A DNA stretch of 64,000 bases, taken from positions 1,426,001-1,490,000 of the forward strand of contig NZ_KB375270.1 in the NCBI RefSeq assembly GCF_000314735.2, in the 5' to 3' direction. The notes beneath the pieces were generated by a model, which was not told where the DNA came from, ran no database searches, and saw only the letters and a program-made list of their open reading frames with translations. The stretch comes from Afipia felis ATCC 53690 (lineage in GTDB: Bacteria > Pseudomonadota > Alphaproteobacteria > Rhizobiales > Xanthobacteraceae). Position 1 is the first letter of the stretch; each line of letters starts with the position of its first letter. Positions 54,068-60,253 of this stretch are shown in pieces. Both the position numbers and the translations under genes were made by a program.

Positions 54068-55956
54068 GCTGCACCTCGCTGCTTTACAGGCTCGGGCGCG
54101 GCGACAGGCTCGCGCGGCGTCACGGTGCACGGAGGACGCGTTCCCTCGCCGCCAAGGTCGGAGCGCTTGTCGCCACGAACATTCGGCGTGCCGCTTTCCC
54201 ATCGGGATGCATCACGGGCAGCAACCAAAACCTGCTCCATGCTGCACGAGTTGAGGATATGCTTGGTGTGCGTCCGGTCCCCGGTGTGCATCACGTTCTT
54301 CAAACGCAATTCGAACGGGTCTATACCCAGACGCTCGGCGCAGAGGTCGAGGTGGGATTCGGTCGCGAATTGCGATTGCAGCGACCCGAATGCACGGAAA
54401 GCACCGGACGGCGTGTTGTTGGTGTAGACGCCGTAGGTGTCGATCTGGAAATGCGGAATGTTGTACGGCCCGCCGCCCAGGATCGCGCCCTTGCGGATCA
54501 CGCCTTCGGTCGACATGCCGTAGGCGCCGCCGTCGTAAATGATCCGAATTTGCGAGGCGACAATCTTGCCGTCCTTGGTCAGGCCCATCTTATAGGTGGT
54601 GCGGGACGGATGGCGCTTGGCTGTGGTCGCGATCGATTCCTCGCGGGTGAATACCAACCGCACGGGTCTGCGGGTCTTCATCGCGAGCAGCGCCAGCATG
54701 CCCTGATAGATCATGTCTTCCTTGCCGCCAAACCCGCCGCCCACCGGGCTCATGATCATGCGGATCTTATTGATCGGCAGATTGAGGATGCGCGACAGCA
54801 TATGGCGGTGATGCGTGATGTTCTGGCTCGGCGAATGAACCGTAACGACACCGTCGTGATCGACATAAGCGACGCCCGCCTCGGTTTCGAGATAGGCATG
54901 CTCGACCTGTTGGGTCTCGTAGGTCTGCTCGACGATCACATCCGACTGCGCGAAACCGTCTTCGACGTTGCCGTTGCGGATCGGGATGTGTTTGACGAGA
55001 TTGTCCTGGGCGTAATCGTGAACCACAGGAGCGCCCGCGACCATTGCCTCGTCCGGATCAAATACCGCCGGAAGCAACTCGTATTCGACCTTGATTTTTT
55101 TGACAGCTTCGCGCGCCGCGGCCAGCGTCTCGGCAGCGACCGCAGCGATCTGCTCACCGACATAACGCACCTTGTCGCGCGCCATGATCGGCTGGTCGGC
55201 GACGAACACGCCGAATCCATCCTGCCCCGGCACGTCGGCACAGGTGACGATCCCCTCGACGCCCATTACCGCTTCGGCGTCCGTGGTATCGATCGAAACG
55301 ATGCGCGCGTGCGGATGCGGGCTGCGCAGAACCTGCACATGCAGCATGCCCGGCAGAACCATGTCGCCTGCGTAGCGCAGCGCGCCGGTCACCTTGGACG
55401 GCGCATCGATACGGCGAACGTTGACGCCGATATACTTGCCGTCTTCCATGTCCAGATCGTCGAACGCATTCGCCGACAGCTTGCCGTTGAGGAAATCGCG
55501 CGCCATTTCCACGGCGTCGAAAATCTTCTGATAACCGGTGCAGCGGCAGATGTTGCCGCCAAGCCGCTCCCGGATTTCATCGCGGTCGGCATCCGGATTG
55601 AGGCGCAACGCTGCCGTGGCGGCCATCACCATGCCCGGGATGCAGTAACCACACTGGCTTGCGCCGGCCTTGTGAAAGGCTTTCTGCACGGCCGACATCT
55701 CGCCGGACCTTGCAAGGCCCTCGACCGTCTCGACGGTCTTGTCTTTGAGTTTCGCGGCCGGAAGCAGACACGACTTCACCAGCGCGCCATCAACGAAGAC
55801 GGAACACGTGCCGCATTCACCGGCGCCGCAGCCCTCCTTGGTGCCGGTCATGTTCAGGTCGTCGCGCAGGAAATCGAGAGCGCGCTGCGACGGATCGACG
55901 TTCTTTTTGACGCGGCGGCCGTTAACGGTCGCCTCGATGGACAACAGGTCAGCCAT
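54064..55956 (-). CDS. Molybdenum hydroxylase: 2Fe-2S subunit fused to N-terminal half of the Mo subunit
   Basis: 630 residues from ATG 55956, which has a perfect AGGAGGT. Residues 1-155 are a CoxS-like domain with two 2Fe-2S clusters: plant-ferredoxin-type C43, C48, C51, C63 (GCGAGECGTC) and SQCGYCIPGMVMA plus GGNICRCTGYQKI. Residue 165 onward is the start of a large subunit: VRRIDAPSKVTGALRYAGDMVLPGMLHVQVLRSPHPHARI, RYVGEQIAAVAAET, PVGGGFGGKED and NTPSGAFRAFGSLQ. The polypeptide then ends in a Pro/Ala tail and the remaining half follows as a separate overlapping gene. It hydroxylates an N-heterocycle or an aldehyde; substrate unknown. Confidence 0.92.
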   Translation of the reverse strand: MADLLSIEATVNGRRVKKNVDPSQRALDFLRDDLNMTGTKEGCGAGECGTCSVFVDGALVKSCLLPAAKLKDKTVETVEGLARSGEMSAVQKAFHKAGASQCGYCIPGMVMAATAALRLNPDADRDEIRERLGGNICRCTGYQKIFDAVEMARDFLNGKLSANAFDDLDMEDGKYIGVNVRRIDAPSKVTGALRYAGDMVLPGMLHVQVLRSPHPHARIVSIDTTDAEAVMGVEGIVTCADVPGQDGFGVFVADQPIMARDKVRYVGEQIAAVAAETLAAAREAVKKIKVEYELLPAVFDPDEAMVAGAPVVHDYAQDNLVKHIPIRNGNVEDGFAQSDVIVEQTYETQQVEHAYLETEAGVAYVDHDGVVTVHSPSQNITHHRHMLSRILNLPINKIRMIMSPVGGGFGGKEDMIYQGMLALLAMKTRRPVRLVFTREESIATTAKRHPSRTTYKMGLTKDGKIVASQIRIIYDGGAYGMSTEGVIRKGAILGGGPYNIPHFQIDTYGVYTNNTPSGAFRAFGSLQSQFATESHLDLCAERLGIDPFELRLKNVMHTGDRTHTKHILNSCSMEQVLVAARDASRWESGTPNVRGDKRSDLGGEGTRPPCTVTPREPVAAPEPVKQRGAA

Positions 55957-56869
55957 TGGCGACCTCCTCTGCAATCGCGCAGGCGTTGTCATTTGCGCCT
56001 GCTTTCTTCATAGCCTTCGCAAGCGCCCGCACCAGGAAACCGGGCGTCACCTGCTTTCGATATTCCTGCCGGCTGCGCGACTGAATGAAGACGTCGGTCG
56101 CAGCCATGACTTCGTGCAGCAGTTCGGCCGACACCGCCTGTCCCGCCAGCCGCTCTTCGGTCGTGGTCATGCGTTTGGCCGTCGGGCCGACGCCGCCGAT
56201 CGCGAGCCGCACGTCCTGGAACGACCGGCCGGAAGCATCCATGCGAACCAGCGCGGAGAGACAGACAACCGAGATCACCAGCGAACGACGATGGCCGACC
56301 TTCTCGAAAGCGCCGCCGTAGCCGCGCAGCGCATCGCATTCGACACCGAGCAGAATTTCGTCGTGCTCAGCGGCCGTCAGCCCGGGGCCTTTCAAAAATT
56401 CCGACAGCGGCATACGGCGGCGGCGGATTTCGCCATCGCGCAAAACTGCCAACTCAACGATGGCATTGGCGGCAAGCAGCGGCGGAATACCGTCACCCGC
56501 CGGAGAGGCGTTGACGATATTTCCGCCGATCGTCGCCGACTCGCGGATCTGGCTATCCGCGAACCAGATCGCGCAGTCCGGCATGCCAGGCGCAACTTCG
56601 ATCAGGTCGGCGCGATCCAGAAAACGCTGGAACGGCGTCGCCGCGCCAAGCCAAAGGCGATCGCCTTGCACCTTGACGGCCTTCAATTCAGGCACGCCGG
56701 CAATGTCGATCATCACAGGCACATGCACATCGCCCGCACGGCCTTCCCTCGCCCACGGCAAGAGATCGGTCGCACCGGCCACGAAACGGAACTGACCGGC
56801 ACTGGCGGCAGCGGCCGTCAGCGCCTCATCAAGCGACTCGGGCGTGATGTATCGATCACAACTCAACAT
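55949..56869 (-). CDS. Molybdenum hydroxylase, FAD-binding medium subunit (CoxM-like)
   Basis: 306 residues. The FAD-binding pattern FRFVAGATDLLPWAREGRAGDVHVPVMIDIAGVPEL and the conserved ADSQIRESATIGGNIVNASPAGDGIPPLLA (QIRNxATIGGN) identify the CoxM/XdhA-like flavin subunit, which passes electrons from the 2Fe-2S clusters. It overlaps the fused Fe-S/Mo gene by 8 bp, so the three genes 56869-53060 encode one enzyme. It follows a 144-bp gap that contains a RidA remnant. Confidence 0.93.
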   Translation of the reverse strand: MLSCDRYITPESLDEALTAAAASAGQFRFVAGATDLLPWAREGRAGDVHVPVMIDIAGVPELKAVKVQGDRLWLGAATPFQRFLDRADLIEVAPGMPDCAIWFADSQIRESATIGGNIVNASPAGDGIPPLLAANAIVELAVLRDGEIRRRRMPLSEFLKGPGLTAAEHDEILLGVECDALRGYGGAFEKVGHRRSLVISVVCLSALVRMDASGRSFQDVRLAIGGVGPTAKRMTTTEERLAGQAVSAELLHEVMAATDVFIQSRSRQEYRKQVTPGFLVRALAKAMKKAGANDNACAIAEEVANG

Positions 56870-56882
56870 AGCCCGTTCTCCG

Positions 56883-56990
56883 CTACTTCCTCTTCACCGG
56901 CGCGTAGAATGTGCCTTCGATTTCGAAGACATCGTTCTGGTTCAGTCCGGTCACCTGAATGATGGTGCGCGGCGGACATAATCCGCCGCG
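56883..56990 (-). pseudogene. RidA-family C-terminal remnant
   Basis: A 35-codon open stretch reads ...PPRTIIQVTGLNQNDVFEIEGTFYAPVKRK and a stop, the characteristic C-terminus of a RidA (YjgF) enamine/imine deaminase. The rest, about 100 residues, is missing. Immediately upstream in frame is a TAG (56991-56993) and a perfect 25-bp inverted repeat. No start codon or ribosome site is present. RidA proteins often accompany amine or N-heterocycle catabolism, so a functional copy may once have been part of this operon. Confidence 0.75.
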
Positions 56991-56991
56991 C
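56967..56991. repeat. Perfect inverted repeat at the RidA truncation point
   Basis: Arms GCGCGGCGGA and TCCGCCGCGC (10 bp each) around CATAA. It sits between adh and the molybdenum hydroxylase genes, at the point where RidA similarity starts. It lacks a T tract, so an ordinary terminator is unlikely. An mRNA-stabilising hairpin or a small mobile-repeat scar are possibilities. Confidence 0.8.
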
Positions 56992-57013
56992 TACTGGTGC
57001 AATGCGGTTTCGA

Positions 57014-58183
57014 TCACTCCGCAGCGATGCTGTTGAGCGCCGCATGGCCGCGTGTCTTCACGACGACCTTGATCGCGTCCTCGACACGCTCGCGGGCGTA
57101 GCGCAGCGCTTCCGGCAGGTCTTCGAGCGCGAAGGTGTGAGTGTGCACCTTGGTCGCGTCGAAACGCTTCTGCGCCATGAACGCTTCGGCGCGATGCGTG
57201 GCGCTCTTGCCCTCGCCGCGGATGCCGAAGACGTAGATGTTGTTGCGGACGAGATGCGCGATATCGACTTCGGCCGGCTTGCCGGGGAAAGCCGCGAGGC
57301 AGATACGGCCGCCGCGATTGACCATGCGTGCCGCTTCGTTGATCGCGTTCGGAGCGCCCGAGCACTCGACCACATAGTCAACGCCCTTGCCGCCATTCAG
57401 CTCGCGCACCTTGCCGACAACGTCCTTCTCATTGTTGACGTTGATGACGTAGTCCGCACCGAGCTCCTTGCCGATCTGCAGGCGGTTATCGCGCGTCCCG
57501 GTGAGAATGACCGGCTGCGCACCGAGCGCCTTGGCGACTGCGACGCCGAGCAGACCAATCGGGCCCGGACCGGTGACGACAACGCTCTCGCCCGCGATCA
57601 GGCCGCCGAGTTCGGTCAGGCCGTACATCGCGGTGCCGGCGGTGACGACCAGCGTCGCCTCTTCGTCCGACATCGTGTCTGCAACGCGCACCAGCGTGTT
57701 GATGTTGTTCACCGCGTATTCGGCGAAGCCGCCATCGGTCGTGAAGCCGTTAGCGCGGTGTCCCTTGTCGAGATCGCCGTAGTTCAGGCCGTAGTTGTGG
57801 CACGAGGTGTACATGCCCTCGCGGCAGCGCTTGCACTGGCCGCAACCGGCGTGGATTTCGACGGTGACGCGCTCGCCGATCTTGTACTCGTCGACACCCT
57901 GCCCGAGCGCGACGACCGTGCCCATGTATTCATGGCCCGGCGTGAAATTCTTGTTGTACGGCAGACCGCCCTGGATCATCGCAGGCGGACCGTGATGGAT
58001 GATTTCGAGGTCGGTCGCGCAGATCGCAACGGCGTCGATGCGAACCAGGACTTCCGCCTTCTTCGGCACCGGCACCGGCTTGGTGCCCAGCGTGAGCTGA
58101 TCGGGATCACCGAGAACCCACGCGCGCATGGTGTCCGGAATCGGGAAATCGGGCGAGGTTTTGACCTTGTCGTGCTGATACAT
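57014..58183 (-). CDS. Zinc-dependent alcohol dehydrogenase (medium-chain)
   Basis: A 389-residue MDR-family enzyme. Catalytic zinc residues lie in VAICATDLEIIHHG and FTPGHEYMGTVVALG, the structural zinc site is CGQCKRCREGMYTSC, and the NAD-binding Rossmann turn is VVVTGPGPIGLLGVAVAKALGA. It oxidises a secondary or primary alcohol with NAD(P), probably an early step of the pathway encoded downstream. It is 26 bp after the IclR gene on the same strand. The C-terminal SIAAE is followed by a 144-bp gap before the next intact gene. Confidence 0.93.
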   Translation of the reverse strand: MYQHDKVKTSPDFPIPDTMRAWVLGDPDQLTLGTKPVPVPKKAEVLVRIDAVAICATDLEIIHHGPPAMIQGGLPYNKNFTPGHEYMGTVVALGQGVDEYKIGERVTVEIHAGCGQCKRCREGMYTSCHNYGLNYGDLDKGHRANGFTTDGGFAEYAVNNINTLVRVADTMSDEEATLVVTAGTAMYGLTELGGLIAGESVVVTGPGPIGLLGVAVAKALGAQPVILTGTRDNRLQIGKELGADYVINVNNEKDVVGKVRELNGGKGVDYVVECSGAPNAINEAARMVNRGGRICLAAFPGKPAEVDIAHLVRNNIYVFGIRGEGKSATHRAEAFMAQKRFDATKVHTHTFALEDLPEALRYARERVEDAIKVVVKTRGHAALNSIAAE

Positions 58184-58209
58184 TCTTCTTCTCCCTGAGA
58201 TTGTTGTGA

Positions 58210-59070
58210 CTATTCGGCGGCCGTTTTGGCGCCGCCGTGAAGGATCGCGCCCGGCGCGCCCAGCTCCATCGACAGTTCATCCGTTACCGCAATGAGATGG
58301 GTCCGGATCTGGTCGAGATAGTCCGGCGTCGCGCGAAAGATCGGCGACGACACGCTGATCGATCCCACCACCGCGCCGGCATGATCGCGAACTGCAGCGC
58401 CGATGCAGATGACGCCCGGCTGGAATTCCTCGCGATCGACGGCAAAGCCGTTGCGACGCGTCAGCCGCAGCTCTTCCTTGAGGCTCTCGACACTGGTGAT
58501 CGTGTTCGGGGTGAACGCGGTCAGCCCGTGGGTCGCAATGATGCGATCGACTTCGGTCGGCGGCAGCCACGCAAGAATGGCCTTGCCGGTTGCCGTCGCA
58601 TGCGCGGCGTTGGTCTTTCCGCCCATGCCGGCATCGACGCGCACCGCATAGCGGGAATCGCGGCGCAGCACGTTCATGAGATCGGTGCCCTGCATCACCG
58701 CGAGTTGCACCGCTTCGCGCGTCTCGTCGTTGAGACGGTCGACGTAAAGCTGCGCGCGGCGTGGCAGATCGACCTGACGCAGGCAGGCGGCGCTGAGATG
58801 CAGGATGCGCGAGCCCAGCGTGTAGGTCCGGCTTCCGATCCCGCGGGCGACGTAGCCCCAGTTATAAAGCGTCGAAATCAGATGATGGCAGGTCGAGACG
58901 TTCAGACCCGCGGTCGCGGCGATATCGGTGAGCTTCGCCTCGCCACCGGCATCCGCGATGATGTCCAAAATCAAGAATGCACGGTCCAGTGCCTGGATGC
59001 CGCCCTTGTCCCGCCCGATGGGCGGACGGGCGGGCATAATCCCGCGGACCTCGGCTCGCTCCTCGTTCAT
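58210..59070 (-). CDS. IclR-family regulator of the catabolic operon
   Basis: 286 residues with an N-terminal HTH (IQALDRAFLILDIIADAGGEAKLTDIAATAGLNVSTCHHLISTLYNWGYVAR) and an effector domain (EAVQLAVMQGTDLMNVLRRDSRYAVRVDAGMGGKTNAAHATATGKAILAWL). It differs clearly from the two IclR proteins of the sulfonate module. It is the first gene of the minus-strand run ending at 46489, so it is probably both autoregulatory and the local regulator. A TTTTCAC/GTGAAAA inverted repeat lies about 70-100 bp upstream. Confidence 0.92.
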   Translation of the reverse strand: MNEERAEVRGIMPARPPIGRDKGGIQALDRAFLILDIIADAGGEAKLTDIAATAGLNVSTCHHLISTLYNWGYVARGIGSRTYTLGSRILHLSAACLRQVDLPRRAQLYVDRLNDETREAVQLAVMQGTDLMNVLRRDSRYAVRVDAGMGGKTNAAHATATGKAILAWLPPTEVDRIIATHGLTAFTPNTITSVESLKEELRLTRRNGFAVDREEFQPGVICIGAAVRDHAGAVVGSISVSSPIFRATPDYLDQIRTHLIAVTDELSMELGAPGAILHGGAKTAAE

Positions 59071-59136
59071 GCGCCTTCCCGATCGCCTGGTTGTTTTTTT
59101 CTATTCACACCGGGGTAACGCTTGGGGTCAAACAAA

Positions 59137-59173
59137 TTTTCACATAGTCATGCATGTTTTTATTAGGTGAAAA
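59137..59173. promoter_or_regulatory. Candidate operator upstream of the third iclR gene
   Basis: Perfect 7-bp arms TTTTCAC (59137-59143) and GTGAAAA (59167-59173) 23 bp apart in an AT-rich stretch between divergent iclR and tauE genes. It could bind the IclR protein as two half sites; this is unproven. Confidence 0.3.
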
Positions 59174-59283
59174 GATTCGCCGTTTCGGTTCCTTTTCTGT
59201 TGATTTTGATGCACCGCGAAGGGGTAATCGTCGGCCACTCCCGGAAGTGCGTATACTCAGCCGGCACATCATCAGGTGACGAC

Positions 59284-60138
59284 ATGCCCCAACTGCCCCT
59301 CGCCGAACTCATTGAACTTGCAGTAGCTTTGATCGCGGTGGGGGCTCTGGCGGGATTTCTGGCCGGCCTGTTCGGCGTCGGCGGCGGCGCCATTCTCGTG
59401 CCGGTGCTCTACGAGCTGTTCCGAATCATGGATGTGCCGCTCGAAGCGCGAATGCCGCTCTGCGTCGGCACCTCACTCGCGATCATCATGCCGACCGCCG
59501 TCCGCTCCTATCTAGCGCACCGCAACCACGGCAGCGTCGATATGAATATTTTGCGAAAATGGGCGATCCCGGTCCTGATCGGCGTCGTTCTCGGATCGGT
59601 CATCGCCCGTTACGCACCCGAGCGGGTGTTCAAATATGTGTTCGTCGCCGTGGCCTGGTCGGCGGCCTTTCGCCTTATCGTCGGCCGTGACAGCTGGCGG
59701 ATCGGTGACGATTTCCCGGCCGGCCCTCTGATGCGGATCTACGGACTCATCATCGGAATCCTCTCCACACTGATGGGAATCGGCGGCGGGCTGTTTTCGA
59801 ATCTGCTGATGACGCTGTACGGCAAACCGATCCACAAATCGGTCGCGACATCGTCGGGGCTTGCGGTGCTAATCTCGATCCCCGGCACGATCGGCTACAT
59901 CTATGCGGGCTGGCCAGCGGCCGCGAAATTTCCGGCCAGCACCATCCTGCAGTTTCCGCTCGCGATCGGGTACATCTCGCTGATTGGCGCCATCATGGTG
60001 ATGCCGACGAGCCTGCTCACCGCGCCGTTCGGCGTGAAGGCCGCGCACGCGATGTCCAAACGAACGCTGGAAATCGCATTCGGCCTTTATCTTCTCATCA
60101 TGGGCTCGCGCTTTGCGATCGCGCTTGTCTACAAGTGA
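59284..60138 (+). CDS. TauE/SafE-family (TSUP) anion exporter
   Basis: 284 residues from ATG 59284 (CAGGTGACGAC upstream); longer open frame starts are not supported. Eight or so membrane segments; the two half-repeats begin at VALIAVGALAGFLAGLFGVGGGAILVPVLYELF and LIIGILSTLMGIGGGLFSNLLMTLYG, the paired GxGGG motifs of the TSUP family. Members export sulfite or sulfoacetate in sulfonate degraders, but many have unknown substrates. The Xsc reaction elsewhere in this window releases sulfite, so sulfite export is a reasonable guess. The gene is about 54 kb from xsc and divergent from a different regulator. Confidence 0.85.
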   Translation: MPQLPLAELIELAVALIAVGALAGFLAGLFGVGGGAILVPVLYELFRIMDVPLEARMPLCVGTSLAIIMPTAVRSYLAHRNHGSVDMNILRKWAIPVLIGVVLGSVIARYAPERVFKYVFVAVAWSAAFRLIVGRDSWRIGDDFPAGPLMRIYGLIIGILSTLMGIGGGLFSNLLMTLYGKPIHKSVATSSGLAVLISIPGTIGYIYAGWPAAAKFPASTILQFPLAIGYISLIGAIMVMPTSLLTAPFGVKAAHAMSKRTLEIAFGLYLLIMGSRFAIALVYK

Positions 60139-60206
60139 GCCTGCGGCACGATCAAACGCGCGGCCGACGGAAGCAAAGCTGACAGCAGCTTCAATCATCT
60201 CCGCAT

Positions 60207-60238
60207 AAAAAAAGCCGCCCGATCGGGCGGCTTTTTCA
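60207..60238. terminator. Bidirectional intrinsic terminator between tauE and fdsA
   Basis: AAAGCCGCCC (60211-60220) and GGGCGGCTTT (60225-60234) form a perfect 10-bp stem with a GATC loop, flanked by A7 on the left and T5 on the right. It can stop both convergent transcripts. Confidence 0.92.
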
Positions 60239-60253
60239 ATCGCGTTGCGAGCC

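Noticed and set aside
54060..54070. Frameshift inactivating the molybdenum hydroxylase large subunit
   Set aside because: The first part ends in a distinct Pro/Ala tail and the second starts with ATG in a 4-bp ATGA overlap like others in this window, and both halves retain their motifs. A natural split is more likely, although resequencing would settle it.
54013..56013. A 666-codon plus-strand open frame opposite the molybdenum hydroxylase
   Set aside because: Same reason: antisense shadow of a conserved gene with no protein signature or ribosome site.
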